In this document: one piece after another, positions 26,583-36,704 of the stretch
Layout: every line of letters starts with the position of its first letter
Position numbering within the stretch: position 1 is the stretch's first letter
From: Flavobacterium sp. Root420
GTDB lineage: Bacteria > Bacteroidota > Bacteroidia > Flavobacteriales > Flavobacteriaceae
Assembly: GCF_001427905.1 (NCBI RefSeq)
Contig: NZ_LMEF01000001.1
Location: forward strand, 434,394 to 498,393
Length of the DNA stretch: 64,000 nucleotides
Direction: 5' to 3'
Made by a program: the position numbers and the translations under genes
Notes under the pieces: model-generated
Databases searched by the model: none
The model's input: the letters and a program-made list of their open reading frames with translations, nothing else
What the model was told of the DNA's origin: nothing

Positions 26583-27229
26583 TTCACGGTTCGCCCCCTG
26601 GTTATGTAGGTTTTGAAAATGGTGGACTGCTCGTAAATAAGATCAGAGAGAGGCCCTATTCTATTGTATTATTCGACGAAATTGAAAAAGCACATCCTTC
26701 TGTTTTTGATGTTTTTCTCCAAATTATGGATGAAGGAAAATTGCATGACAGACTAGGAAAAGAAGGGGATTTCTCGAATGCTATAATTCTTTTTACCTCT
26801 AACATTGGCGCCGATCATATTGTTGATACCTTTAATAAAGATCAGATTCCAACATCAACTTCTTTAATGGAAATTATGGGAAATTATTTTAGACCTGAAT
26901 TTTTAGGAAGATTGACTGAGATTGTACCTTTTGCACCTATCAGTAAGCAAAATGCATTGAAAATATTTGAGATCCATCTTAAAAAAGAGTTTACAGACTT
27001 GCTTAAAAACATTAATCTAGAAGTTGATATTCCGATGGAAGTCAAACTACATCTTGCTGAAAATGGCTACAATGCAAAGTACGGTGCGAGACCTATCAAA
27101 AGCATTATCAGAAGTCATTTAAAAAGGCCACTGGCTAAAAAAATCATTTCAGGAGAAGTAAAAGATGGCGATAAAATGGTTATTACAATAGAAAATGGTG
27201 TTATTAAATGGATTAAAGAAGAGCACTAA
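26573..27229 (+). pseudogene. 3' fragment of the T6SS AAA+ ATPase ClpV/TssH
   Basis: The frame is open from 26573 but homology begins at about 26588 with GSPPGYVGFENGGLL, the pore-loop region of the second AAA+ module. It continues through Walker B (YSIVLFDEIEKAHP), sensor 1 (ILFTSNIGA), the arginine-finger region (FRPEFLGRLTEIVPF) and the C-terminal D2-small domain (GYNAKYGARPIKSIIRSHLKRPLA). The whole N-terminal domain, the first AAA+ module and the second Walker A are missing (over 600 residues), so it cannot function as an unfoldase. It sits head to head with the truncated tssF. Confidence 0.85.
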
Positions 27230-27240
27230 ACTTGAAAAAC

Positions 27241-27275
27241 AAAAAAACGCTAAGAAAATTTCTTAGCGTTTTTTT
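27241..27275. terminator. Bidirectional terminator
   Basis: The stem aacgctaagaaa with tttcttagcgtt is flanked by A and T runs. It lies between the clpV remnant and parC, both ending here. Confidence 0.85.
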
Positions 27276-27278
27276 ATA

Positions 27279-29999
27279 TTATTCTAAAACTAAACCAATC
27301 TGGCCATCATCATCTAATTCCGTTTCTACGGAATCATCTTCTGAAATTTCCGGTATTTCCGGAACTTCCTCGACCGGTTCTTCATAAGGTAGAGGATCTA
27401 ACAAATTGACTTGTTTTAATTTATCTGTCGTTAATTGATTTCCTAAAGCTTTAAACCCTTTTACGGCTATAAAATCTTCAACATCAATATGTAAATCTTC
27501 TTTTTGAACTCCTTTTATTTTTGCAAAAATCAACTGTGCTACCGGACGATAATCTGTCGACACTATTTCTAATTGCGAATTTGGATGCTCTGTAATAAAA
27601 CTTTCTTCCTTTCCTTCATTTTCAACCAGAAAGCGTTTCAAATAATAACGCTCTTTTTCTCCATCATAATAAATCGCTGAAATTGGTTTCTTTGGATTCC
27701 ATTTTTCCAACACAATCATATCTTCATCAAAATGAGTCGATAATTCAGGAATAATAACTTTCAGCTTTCCTGTTTGATTAATGATCAGGATTTTATCACT
27801 TGGCTTAAATTCTCCTAATAATTCTCCTCTTGCATCAACATTTAAGCGTTTTACAGTATCATCAAACCAAACTTTTCTTGGCAATAAAGTAGAAATTCCT
27901 TTTTCTTTTAATTCTATTTTCTTGATTGGATATTTTGTAACTAAGTTTCCTTTTGAAGCACGTCCTTTAATGGCTAACTTGGCAAAATCAATATCAAATT
28001 TCAATTTTTTTATCGTTCCAACCTGGCGTAATAAAATGGTAATTACTTCAGCTTCTCCATTCGGATTATGAGAAAAGTAAACTACTTGTGAACCAGCCGT
28101 TTCATTAGTCAAATCATAGGGTTTATCACGCGTTACTCCCGTAACATTGAAACGTTTAATATAGGATGGCCCCGATTTTCCATCACGATAAATCATGTTG
28201 TAAATCGTACGCTTATCGCTCTTATCGAATATAGCAACATGAATAATATCTTTTCCGACAAATGTCTTGGCATCTACTTTAGTAATGATCATTTTACCAT
28301 CTCGCAAAAACACAATTACATCATCTATATCTGAACAATCAGTAAGATATTCGTCTTTTTTCAAGCTTGTTCCAACAAAACCTTCTTCACGATTTACGTA
28401 TAGTTTTGTATTTCTTAAAACTACCTTTGTAGCTTCGACATTATCAAAAACACGAAGCTCTGTCTGGCGTTCACGACCTTTTCCGTATTTTTCTTTTAAT
28501 TTGGTAAAATAAGCAATAGCAAAATCAGTTAAATTTGCCAAATTATGCTCTACTTCCTTCATCTCATCTTCTAACTTAGCTATAAAATCATCGGCTTTAT
28601 CAGAGTCAAAACGAGTGATACGAATCATTGGAATCTGAGTTAGTCTTTGTAAATCATCGTCATTAATTTCTCTGACGAATGATTTTTTGAAAGGCTCGAA
28701 ACGATCGTATAAATATTGGTAAAGAGATTCTCTATCAGAATATAATTTGAAATCAATATACATTTCTTCACGAATGAAGATTTTCTCCAAAGTCGAGAAA
28801 TGCCATTTGTTTTTTAATTCTTCTAACTGAATTTCTAATTCCTGACGAAGTAAATCTACCGTTCTGTGCGTTGAAATTTTCAACATTTCAGAAACACCAA
28901 TAAACAGTGGTTTGTTATCTTCAATAACACATCCTAAAGGTGCTACAGATGTTTCGCAGGCTGTAAAAGCAAATAAAGCATCAATGGTTTTGTCTGGAGA
29001 AACTCCTGGGAAAAGATGAATTAAAATTTCGACATCAGCTGCGGTATTGTCTTCAATTTTCTTGATTTTGATTTTACCTTTATCATTGGCTTTCAAAATA
29101 CTGTCAATCAAAGTCGTTGTATTGGTCGAAAACGGAATTTGCGTAATCACCAATGTGTTCTTATCTAACTGTGCAATTTTCGCACGCACACGCACTCGTC
29201 CGCCACGCAGTCCGTCATTGTAATTTGACACATCGGCGATACCCTGCGTCATGAAATCTGGATATAATGTAAATGGCTTTCCCTTTAAAATCTTGATTGA
29301 AGCATCGATTAATTCATTGAAGTTATGAGGCAAAACTTTAGTCGAAAGTCCAACCGCAATACCTTCTGCTCCTTGTGCCAAGAGCAACGGAAACTTTACA
29401 GGAAGATTGTTTGGCTCAGCACGACGACCATCGTATGAAACGCCCCAATCGGTAATTTTTGGAGAATATAAAACTTCTAAAGCAAATTTAGACAAACGCG
29501 CTTCAATATAACGGGAAGCTGCTGCTCCATCACCTGTTAAAATATTTCCCCAGTTTCCCTGGCAGTCAATCAATAAATCTTTTTGGCCAATTTGTACCAT
29601 CGCATCTCCAATACTCGCATCTCCGTGTGGATGATACTGCATGGTGTGACCCACAACATTGGCTACTTTATTGTAACGACCATCATCCAGCTCTTTTAGA
29701 GAGTGCATAATACGACGCTGAACCGGTTTAAAACCATCTTCAATCGCCGGAACTGCACGTTCCAGAATTACATACGAAGCATAATCTAAAAACCAGTCTT
29801 TGTACATACCGGTGACTTTCGTGATTACATCTTCGCCTTCTTCTTCCTCATTTTCGTAAAAATGCTGTCCTTCAAAATGCTTAGCATCTACGTTGATTAT
29901 TTCTTCAGAATCATCAATTTCCTGATTTTCATCAAATTGATTTTCTTCTGAATTATTTTCTTCGTTGTTTGGAATTATGTTGTCGTCTTCGTCTTTCAT
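27279..29999 (-). CDS. parC: DNA topoisomerase IV subunit A
   Basis: A 906-residue type IIA topoisomerase subunit. After an acidic N-terminal extension of about 55 residues comes the breakage-reunion domain: HPHGDASIGDAMVQ (quinolone-resistance region, about residues 123-136) and the catalytic tyrosine Y164 in AASRYIEARL. A C-terminal beta-pinwheel follows. The GyrA-box of true gyrase is not seen, and the parE-like gene upstream supports ParC over GyrA. The acidic tail (EEVPEIPEISEDDSVETE) is typical for Flavobacteria. It is the last gene of the parE-smORF-parC unit. Confidence 0.92.
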   Translation of the reverse strand: MKDEDDNIIPNNEENNSEENQFDENQEIDDSEEIINVDAKHFEGQHFYENEEEEGEDVITKVTGMYKDWFLDYASYVILERAVPAIEDGFKPVQRRIMHSLKELDDGRYNKVANVVGHTMQYHPHGDASIGDAMVQIGQKDLLIDCQGNWGNILTGDGAAASRYIEARLSKFALEVLYSPKITDWGVSYDGRRAEPNNLPVKFPLLLAQGAEGIAVGLSTKVLPHNFNELIDASIKILKGKPFTLYPDFMTQGIADVSNYNDGLRGGRVRVRAKIAQLDKNTLVITQIPFSTNTTTLIDSILKANDKGKIKIKKIEDNTAADVEILIHLFPGVSPDKTIDALFAFTACETSVAPLGCVIEDNKPLFIGVSEMLKISTHRTVDLLRQELEIQLEELKNKWHFSTLEKIFIREEMYIDFKLYSDRESLYQYLYDRFEPFKKSFVREINDDDLQRLTQIPMIRITRFDSDKADDFIAKLEDEMKEVEHNLANLTDFAIAYFTKLKEKYGKGRERQTELRVFDNVEATKVVLRNTKLYVNREEGFVGTSLKKDEYLTDCSDIDDVIVFLRDGKMIITKVDAKTFVGKDIIHVAIFDKSDKRTIYNMIYRDGKSGPSYIKRFNVTGVTRDKPYDLTNETAGSQVVYFSHNPNGEAEVITILLRQVGTIKKLKFDIDFAKLAIKGRASKGNLVTKYPIKKIELKEKGISTLLPRKVWFDDTVKRLNVDARGELLGEFKPSDKILIINQTGKLKVIIPELSTHFDEDMIVLEKWNPKKPISAIYYDGEKERYYLKRFLVENEGKEESFITEHPNSQLEIVSTDYRPVAQLIFAKIKGVQKEDLHIDVEDFIAVKGFKALGNQLTTDKLKQVNLLDPLPYEEPVEEVPEIPEISEDDSVETELDDDGQIGLVLE

Positions 30000-30020
30000 T
30001 TATTTTGATTCCGAATTATT

Positions 30021-30146
30021 TTATTTAACCTGAACGTTTTCTATGGTATGGTTTTGTTTCTTTTTGTAGCTTTTTATAAGAATATAAGTCAGTGCAAAAC
30101 TTAAAATGAATGCAACTACTACGTAAATCAATGTTTTTTTATTCAT
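30021..30146 (-). CDS. 41-residue single-helix membrane protein between parE and parC
   Basis: On the minus strand an ATG at 30146 opens 41 codons: a short MNKK start, one helix (TLIYVVVAFILSFALTYILI) and a basic tail (KSYKKKQN) to a TAA at 30021. It begins 5 bases after the parE stop and ends 21 bases before the parC start, so it is embedded in the operon. The helix plus positive tail is a clean N-out/C-in single-pass design. I know no function. Position, composition and intact frame support a real gene; conservation was not checked. Confidence 0.6.
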   Translation of the reverse strand: MNKKTLIYVVVAFILSFALTYILIKSYKKKQNHTIENVQVK

Positions 30147-30151
30147 GTGTT

Positions 30152-32020
30152 CTATACTTCTTCAACCGCATCCAATTCCACCTTCAAATTCTTGATAATA
30201 AACTCTTGTCTATCCGGCGTATTTTTCCCCATATAAAAAGACAAAAGCTGCTCTATCGAAGTATTTTTATCCATCATAATTGGGTCTAATCGAATGGTTT
30301 CTCCAATGAAATTCTTGAACTCATCTGGCGAGATCTCTCCTAAACCTTTAAATCGGGTGATTTCAGGTTTTGGTTTTAATTTTTCGATCGCGTCTCTTCT
30401 TTCTTCATCAGAATAACAATAGATGGTTTCTTTTTTATTTCGAACCCTGAAAAGTGGCGTTTGCAAAATATATAAATGTCCTTCTTTGATTAATTCCGGA
30501 AAAAATTGCAGGAAGAAAGTAATCAATAACAAACGAATGTGCATTCCGTCGACATCGGCATCGGTTGCAATTACGATGTTGTTGTATCTTAATTTCTCTA
30601 AACCGTCTTCGATATCTAAAGCGGCTTGCAGTAAATTGAATTCTTCATTCTCATACACAATTTTCTTGGTCATTCCGTATGAATTCAAAGGCTTACCACG
30701 CAAACTGAAAACTGCCTGAGTATTCACATCACGCGATTTGGTAATTGATCCCGAAGCCGAATCTCCCTCGGTAATAAAAAGGGTGCTTTCTAAATTTCTA
30801 GGATTTTTAGTATCCGGAAGATGTGCACGACAGTCTCTTAATTTTTTATTATGAAGGTTCGCTTTTTTAGCACGATCTGTAGCCAGTTTTCTAATTCCTG
30901 ATAACTCTTTACGCTCTCTTTCGGCCTGTAAAATTTTACGCAATAAAGCTTCTGCAGTGGCTGGATTTTTATGCAAATAATTATCCAGTTTGTTCTTTAC
31001 AAAATCATTTACAAAAGTACGAACTGAAACTGCAGGTGTTCCATCGTCAGAACCCATATCTGTAGAACCTAATTTGGTTTTTGTCTGAGATTCAAAAACC
31101 GGTTCCATTACTTTAATACTAATCGCACTCACAATCGATTTACGAACGTCAGATGCTTCAAAATTTTTGTTGTAAAACTCACGAATGGTTTTTACAAGTG
31201 CTTCCCTGTAAGCTGCTAAGTGCGTTCCTCCTTGTGTGGTGTTTTGTCCGTTAACAAAAGAGTGATATTCTTCGCTATATTGCGTTTTACTGTGAGTTAA
31301 GGCGATTTCTATATCATAATCTTTCAAGTGAATGATTGGATATTCTAAATCTTCTTCGCTAATGGTTTCTTCTAATAAATCACGAAGACCATTTTCAGAA
31401 ATATATTTGTCTCCGTTGAAAATAATCGTCAAACCATTGTTTAAGTAACAATAGTTTTTGACCATTTTAATCACATATTCCATACGGAATTTATAGTTTT
31501 TGAAGATCGTTTCATCTGGCGTAAAAGTAACTTTCGTTCCTTTTCGTTTTGTTGTTTCGACTACATCTTCTTCTAAAACCAGATTTCCTCCTGAAAATTC
31601 AGCGGCTTTCTGTTTATCATCACGAACCGATTCTACACGAAAATAATTCGACAAAGCATTTACCGCTTTTGTTCCGACACCGTTCAAACCAACTGATTTT
31701 TGGAAAGCTTTAGAATCGTACTTTCCACCAGTGTTCATTTTCGAAACTACATCCACTACTTTTCCTAACGGAATTCCACGTCCGTAATCACGAACTGAAA
31801 CCGTTTTATCTTTGATCGTCACTTCAATAGTTTTACCAGAGCCCATTACGAACTCATCGATACAGTTGTCTAAAACCTCTTTTAAAAGAATATAAATACC
31901 GTCATCCGGCGAAGATCCATCTCCCAATTTCCCGATATACATTCCGGGACGCATACGAATATGTTCCTTCCAATCGAGTGATCGGATATTATCTTCGTTA
32001 TATTGATTTTGCTCTAGCAT
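30152..32020 (-). CDS. parE: DNA topoisomerase IV subunit B
   Basis: A 622-residue ATPase subunit. The GHKL fold shows [15 protein letters not shown] (N box), [11 protein letters not shown] (G1) and [11 protein letters not shown] (ATP lid). The TOPRIM domain has [10 protein letters not shown] and [14 protein letters not shown] with the Mg2+ aspartates. The C-terminal block [16 protein letters not shown] is conserved in GyrB/ParE. It lacks the longer GyrB insert. It is the first gene of a parE-smORF-parC transcription unit. Confidence 0.93.
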   Translation of the reverse strand: MLEQNQYNEDNIRSLDWKEHIRMRPGMYIGKLGDGSSPDDGIYILLKEVLDNCIDEFVMGSGKTIEVTIKDKTVSVRDYGRGIPLGKVVDVVSKMNTGGKYDSKAFQKSVGLNGVGTKAVNALSNYFRVESVRDDKQKAAEFSGGNLVLEEDVVETTKRKGTKVTFTPDETIFKNYKFRMEYVIKMVKNYCYLNNGLTIIFNGDKYISENGLRDLLEETISEEDLEYPIIHLKDYDIEIALTHSKTQYSEEYHSFVNGQNTTQGGTHLAAYREALVKTIREFYNKNFEASDVRKSIVSAISIKVMEPVFESQTKTKLGSTDMGSDDGTPAVSVRTFVNDFVKNKLDNYLHKNPATAEALLRKILQAERERKELSGIRKLATDRAKKANLHNKKLRDCRAHLPDTKNPRNLESTLFITEGDSASGSITKSRDVNTQAVFSLRGKPLNSYGMTKKIVYENEEFNLLQAALDIEDGLEKLRYNNIVIATDADVDGMHIRLLLITFFLQFFPELIKEGHLYILQTPLFRVRNKKETIYCYSDEERRDAIEKLKPKPEITRFKGLGEISPDEFKNFIGETIRLDPIMMDKNTSIEQLLSFYMGKNTPDRQEFIIKNLKVELDAVEEV

Positions 32021-32181
32021 AAATGAATTGGATTTTTGGCTAATGTACCATTTCTACGTAAAAAATAAAAGCGTATTTTTTTTTTGTTATGAATAATAAC
32101 AGCTTTGAATTTTATTTAAATTGATTTTAAAAAAATACGACCGTTAAAAATATAAAAAAACAGCTATGAATCAAAAAATTA

Positions 32182-33357
32182 CTATTTTATTCCGAGGACT
32201 TCTTTAGCCAAAGCAATCATTTCAGGCGTTCCCGTATTTTTATTTTTTTCATCAGAAAGCTTGACAACACCCTGCCAATGTGTATTATCAGGTTTAGTAT
32301 CGGTTAACTTTATAACCATATTCATCGACGGAAGTCCAACGTCATTGGTAAAATTGGTTCCGATACCAAAAGACATTTTGATTTTGTCTTTACAGAAGTC
32401 TGTTATGACTTTTACCTTCTCATAATTTAATGAATCGGAGAAAACAATGACTTTCGATTTTGGATCAATTCCCATTTTGGTATAATGTGAAATCACTTTT
32501 TGAGCAAACTCCACCGAATCGCCACTATCATGTCGAACACCATCAAAAAGTTTGGAATATTTTTTATCAAATTGATTAAAGAAAACTTCGGTTGTATAAG
32601 TATCAGTTAAGGCAATTCCGAGATCACCTCCGTAAACTTGTGTCCAATGTTCCAGGCTCATCAAATTTGCCATTTTAAATCCGTATTGTGCGGCATGAAA
32701 CATAAACCATTCATGCGCATGCGTTCCTAAAGGTCTTTTATTATTGACCATTGCAAAATGCACATTACTTGTTCCGATGAAACTTTGAGAACCAAAAGCA
32801 GATAATGTTTCATTAACCAAAACATGCACATCGTAAGAATGACGGCGTCTTGTACCGAATTCTAAAATAGAAACTCCTAATTTATTATAATTATCGATTT
32901 TGTTTTTAGTCAGCTCCTTGATAGCTTCATCATTTAAGCGAATTAAATGATTTGATTTATAAAAAAGTTCAGAGATTAAAGCCATCAAAGGAACTTCCCA
33001 TAAAATAGTGCGGTACCAAAAACCTTCAACTGTAACTTTTATTTCAGAACCTTCCTGAGAAATATGAACTTCTGATGGATCATAACTATATCCTTGCAAA
33101 AAATCTAAATAAGTAGGATCGAGATAAGGACAATAGTGTGATAGATAATTTTTTTCGTCTTTTGACAATCGAAGATCAGCCATTGCATCAACTGATTTTC
33201 GAAGCAAATCTGCAAAACCGGCTGGAAAAATGTGTTTGCCTCGATTAATGAAACCATAACGCACCTTTGCTTTTGGAAAAAGCCTTATTACGGCATGTTG
33301 CATCGTAAATTTATAGAAATCATTATCTAAGATCGATTTCAGAAAAGTTGTTTCCAT
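32182..33357 (-). CDS. pncB: Nicotinate phosphoribosyltransferase
   Basis: A 391-residue cytosolic enzyme that joins nicotinate and PRPP to nicotinate mononucleotide in NAD salvage, with ATP hydrolysis. The N-terminus LDNDFYKFTMQHAVIRLFP and the block FGTRRRHSYDVH are family signatures; the histidine phosphorylated in PncB lies in a conserved GTSNVHFAM region. The C-terminal IGTNFTNDVG is a phosphate-binding loop. It is monocistronic as far as can be seen, with about 160 bases to parE. Confidence 0.92.
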   Translation of the reverse strand: METTFLKSILDNDFYKFTMQHAVIRLFPKAKVRYGFINRGKHIFPAGFADLLRKSVDAMADLRLSKDEKNYLSHYCPYLDPTYLDFLQGYSYDPSEVHISQEGSEIKVTVEGFWYRTILWEVPLMALISELFYKSNHLIRLNDEAIKELTKNKIDNYNKLGVSILEFGTRRRHSYDVHVLVNETLSAFGSQSFIGTSNVHFAMVNNKRPLGTHAHEWFMFHAAQYGFKMANLMSLEHWTQVYGGDLGIALTDTYTTEVFFNQFDKKYSKLFDGVRHDSGDSVEFAQKVISHYTKMGIDPKSKVIVFSDSLNYEKVKVITDFCKDKIKMSFGIGTNFTNDVGLPSMNMVIKLTDTKPDNTHWQGVVKLSDEKNKNTGTPEMIALAKEVLGIK

Positions 33358-33452
33358 AAGACAGGTTGCTATTTTATCAAATCCCTAACTGCTAAGATAC
33401 GGCAATTCGACAAAAGAAGAAAATGATATAAATCAGTAGTAGGAAATAATTG

Positions 33453-34430
33453 CTACTTTGAAATTACCTTAAAGGAAACGATGCTATTTGTATCCAGAAA
33501 AAATGTAATGTAATCTCCAATGGAATTATCAAAAGTAACTTGAAATTCCAAACCACCTTTTCGTTCTTTTCCATTCGTAATTCTAACAGCCTGATTTCTT
33601 TTATTTAAATAATAAAACGGTTTAGATTTTGAAATATTTTTAATCTGAAATGTTATTTTATCACCATTATTGACTTCTATAATTCCAGATTCGGGAGCTA
33701 TGATTTTATTATCTCCCGCAATTGCTTTATTATAAATCAAAGGTCCGTTGAGAAAATCTTCTTTGCTTAATTTACGACCTAAATAAGAGCCTGAATCCGG
33801 AAAATGTTTTGCGAAAAAGTAATCTGGTTCTGTATCAAAATACGCTGGTTCAAAATCTTTCACCATTCGTCCTTTGGTGCTGTCATAATAGCCCTGACCC
33901 CAGGTAACGTCTACCAAACGCCATTTTCCATCAATCAAAACTGTATTCCAGGCATGATTTGACGTGGTGCTTTTTCTGCCAATGTCAGCTAATCTTGTTT
34001 TAGAATCTCCCCGAATAATTTCTGATTTTATTCCGACTAATGCTGCTAAATGTTGATACAAAAGCGTAAAGCCCTCACAAACAGCTTTTTGAGATTTAAA
34101 TGCTTTTTGAAGCATATTATCATTCAAATCCTGTATTTTTCTTTGCTTTTCTGCTTCATTGCGATAAGAAAAGCTCTGTGTTCGTGGCGGATTTAAAAAA
34201 GCATTAAAATCATATTTAATATTAAGAGCCATCCAACTATAAATAGCCCTTGCTTTGTCGTAATCTGAATTAAAATCTTTATCGATTCTCTTTGCTAATT
34301 CCTCTGTACTGTCAAAATTTTTTGGGTATTTTAAAACAATATTGTCCACCGCGCTATATTCTTGCGCTATAGAATATTGAAGAAAAAGCATATTTAAAAA
34401 AAGGAATAGGAGGATTTTTTTTATTTTCAT
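33453..34430 (-). CDS. Secreted transglutaminase-like protein
   Basis: A 325-residue protein with a Sec signal (MKIKKILLFLFLNMLFLQYSIAQ) and a transglutaminase/cysteine-protease fold: the catalytic cysteine in KAVCEGFTLLYQHLA (about residue 117), histidine in NHAWNTVLIDGKWRLVDVTWG (about 157) and the following Asp. A C-terminal beta domain ends SFKVISK. It would act in the periplasm; whether it crosslinks or cleaves is open, since KAVCEG..HAW proteins of this type are mostly uncharacterised. It follows the FMN reductase gene by 4 bases and shares its transcript. Confidence 0.85.
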   Translation of the reverse strand: MKIKKILLFLFLNMLFLQYSIAQEYSAVDNIVLKYPKNFDSTEELAKRIDKDFNSDYDKARAIYSWMALNIKYDFNAFLNPPRTQSFSYRNEAEKQRKIQDLNDNMLQKAFKSQKAVCEGFTLLYQHLAALVGIKSEIIRGDSKTRLADIGRKSTTSNHAWNTVLIDGKWRLVDVTWGQGYYDSTKGRMVKDFEPAYFDTEPDYFFAKHFPDSGSYLGRKLSKEDFLNGPLIYNKAIAGDNKIIAPESGIIEVNNGDKITFQIKNISKSKPFYYLNKRNQAVRITNGKERKGGLEFQVTFDNSIGDYITFFLDTNSIVSFKVISK

Positions 34431-34434
34431 GAAA

Positions 34435-34959
34435 TTAAAAACATTCTTTAATAAGGTTTCTGAGTTCTTTATCTAACTCAGCATTTGATATTTTATTTTG
34501 TTCCAGGTCAAAATTGGCATTGAAAGCTGGTAATGAAAAAGTGGCTTTTATGTCAGCTCCATATCTTGGCAAAGCATTGCGCCCAATTTCTAAAACAGAT
34601 GCACCTCCTCTTGAGCCAGGCGATGTCGCCATTAATAACATTGGTTTTTGCTGAAAAACTTCTTTGACGATTCGGGAACACCAATCGAATAAATTTTTAA
34701 ATGCTGCTGAATAGTTATTGTTATTCTCTGCCAGAGAAACTACTAAAATATCTGCGCTCCCCAATTTTGCAAGAAATGCTTTTGCCAGATCGTGTTGACC
34801 AACTTCCTTTTCAAGATCAACGCTGAATAAAGGCATCGCAAAATCATTCAAATCTAAAACTTCAACTTCTGCATTTTCAAATAAACTTGCTGCGTAAGTC
34901 GCTAAATGTTTATTGATTGACTGCGTACTGTTACTTCCTCCAAAGGCTACTATTTTCAT
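34435..34959 (-). CDS. NADPH-dependent FMN reductase-like flavoprotein
   Basis: A 174-residue flavodoxin-fold protein. The FMN phosphate loop is FGGSNSTQSINKHLA at the N-terminus. The family block ATSPGSRGGASVLE (canonical SPGxxGG) lies at about residues 112-125. It probably reduces FMN or quinones with NAD(P)H. Its start overlaps the end of the yihY-like gene by 4 bases (ATGA). Confidence 0.88.
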   Translation of the reverse strand: MKIVAFGGSNSTQSINKHLATYAASLFENAEVEVLDLNDFAMPLFSVDLEKEVGQHDLAKAFLAKLGSADILVVSLAENNNNYSAAFKNLFDWCSRIVKEVFQQKPMLLMATSPGSRGGASVLEIGRNALPRYGADIKATFSLPAFNANFDLEQNKISNAELDKELRNLIKECF

Positions 34960-35915
34960 GGTTTCTCTTTTTGTAATGTTTCTTCTATTGGTTCTTTTTT
35001 TGGTTCGTCGATTTCATAAATCTCTTTTACTATTTCTACGGAATATTCATTTGGATAAATTTTTCCTCCATATGATTTAGCATAGACTTTAGTAAATTCT
35101 GCTCCAAAATACAGAATTATTGCCGAATAATAAACCCAAACCAAAATAATAATTACAGACCCGGCGGCACCGTAAACCGAGGCAACTGTAGAACTTCCTA
35201 AATAAAACCCGATTACAAATTTACCAATCATAAAAAGTACAGCGGTAACTGTTGACCCAATTAAGGCATCTTTCCATCTTATTTTTCCGTCAGGCAATGT
35301 TCTGAAAATGATGGTAAAAAGAAGCGTAATACTGGATAGCACAATAACCATGTTAACTATATAAAATAAGTAAACGGTACTTTCTGGAAAATATATTTTC
35401 AAGCGTTCACTCAAAACATCAAGTGTTGTATTTACAAAAAGACTGACCAGCATTAAAAAACCTACCGACGCAATCATAGAAAATGACATTAATCGGTTTT
35501 GTATGAATTTCTTAATGCCTTTATCTGGTTTTGCACGTAATCCCCAAATAAAATTTATTGAGCTTTGTATTTCAGCAAAAACTCCAGATGCTCCAATTAA
35601 TAACATAATGATTCCGAATACGGTTGCAAAAACATTCTCACCAGATAATTGCACGTTTTTTATAGCTTCCTGAATTTGACTCGCCGCGCCGTTACCTACC
35701 AAACCATTAATTTGTCCGTACAATTCTCCTGTTACAGCTTCTTCTCCAAAAAAGAAACCACAAATCGTGATGATAATAATTAATAATGGCGGCAACGCAA
35801 ATATGGTATAATAGGCCAATGCTGCACTTAGTTTTATCGCATTATCATCGTTAAACTCTAAAAAAGTATTTTTTAATAGAAACCATGTTTTGGCGAATAT
35901 ATTTTTAATTTTCAC
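34956..35915 (-). CDS. YihY/BrkB family membrane protein
   Basis: A 319-residue polytopic protein of the YihY/virulence-factor-BrkB family (formerly mis-called RNase BN). About six helices; family blocks are AIKLSAALAYYTIFALPPLL and the C-terminal GSVIIILVWVYYSAIILYFGAEF. A Lys/Glu-rich tail faces the cytoplasm. The start codon is GTG at 35915. Function is unknown. It overlaps the FMN reductase gene by 4 bases and heads a three-gene transcript with it and the transglutaminase-like gene. Confidence 0.87.
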   Translation of the reverse strand: MKIKNIFAKTWFLLKNTFLEFNDDNAIKLSAALAYYTIFALPPLLIIIITICGFFFGEEAVTGELYGQINGLVGNGAASQIQEAIKNVQLSGENVFATVFGIIMLLIGASGVFAEIQSSINFIWGLRAKPDKGIKKFIQNRLMSFSMIASVGFLMLVSLFVNTTLDVLSERLKIYFPESTVYLFYIVNMVIVLSSITLLFTIIFRTLPDGKIRWKDALIGSTVTAVLFMIGKFVIGFYLGSSTVASVYGAAGSVIIILVWVYYSAIILYFGAEFTKVYAKSYGGKIYPNEYSVEIVKEIYEIDEPKKEPIEETLQKEKP

Positions 35916-36021
35916 GATATGCTGATTTTTGGATATTCTTTCAAAATTAAGGAATAGTCAAAAATTTTGAATTGTTGCTTTTTAGACAAAACTTACATTT
36001 TTACCATGTTGTTTATATAAG

Positions 36022-36696
36022 CTATTTTGAAATCTTTATATATTCCTGATTTACTCCTAGATTTTTTATTTTCAATATTTTTTTAAACTCAGTTCTTGTT
36101 GGTTTAACCAGATACGACATTGAATCTAATTTTTCTCCGTTAATTGCTGTAATCGAATCTAATTTTTTTAAATCATCAGGTAAATAAATTTCTTTAATTT
36201 TGAGCGTTTTTCTATTTAAACTCATAATTTCTGTGTTCCAGAAAATCGAATCTTTTGTACTTAATACCAATTGACCATCTATTCTTTTCAATTTATTATA
36301 ATAGGACAATCTGAAAAAAGTATCTAAATAGGTTTCTTTAAATTCAATTGAATCGCCTTTGATATGTATTAATGATTTTTCATTTGTACTTTTATTTGTA
36401 GCCTCATTGCCAACAATCATAAATTCTTGTTTAATAGAATCGAATTCTGTTTTATGAATTTTATACGTGCCAAAATATTTAAATATCATTCTATCTTCTT
36501 TAATTATTAAAAAAGAAGAGTCCTTATTTATATACAAACCTCTATATCTTACTGGAAAATGATCTAATTCTGTATCACTTTCAGGTTGAGGGTTTTCAAA
36601 ATAAAAAATGAAACAATCTGGACAAGGACGAATTCTTACTTTTTTACACGATAATAAAAACATTATTATTGCTACAATTAAAAATATCTTTTTCAT
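36022..36696 (-). CDS. Lipoprotein of unknown function
   Basis: I start at the internal ATG at 36696, which gives a good lipoprotein signal (MKKIFLIVAIIMFLLSC); the longer reading from 36720 adds eight residues in front of it and overlaps the upstream gene. The mature protein of about 207 residues has a small CxxC (RPCPDCFIFY) and a mixed beta-rich body (YRGLYINKDSSFLIIKED, KFFGTYKI-like). I recognise no family. It follows the DUF2459 gene by 8 bases, consistent with co-transcription. Confidence 0.65.
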   Translation of the reverse strand: MKKIFLIVAIIMFLLSCKKVRIRPCPDCFIFYFENPQPESDTELDHFPVRYRGLYINKDSSFLIIKEDRMIFKYFGTYKIHKTEFDSIKQEFMIVGNEATNKSTNEKSLIHIKGDSIEFKETYLDTFFRLSYYNKLKRIDGQLVLSTKDSIFWNTEIMSLNRKTLKIKEIYLPDDLKKLDSITAINGEKLDSMSYLVKPTRTEFKKILKIKNLGVNQEYIKISK

Positions 36697-36704
36697 AGCC
36701 ACTT

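Noticed and set aside
26726..27229. The ATG at 26726 as the start of a complete small ATPase gene
   Set aside because: ClpV homology continues upstream of the ATG to about 26588, so the ATG is internal to a fragment.
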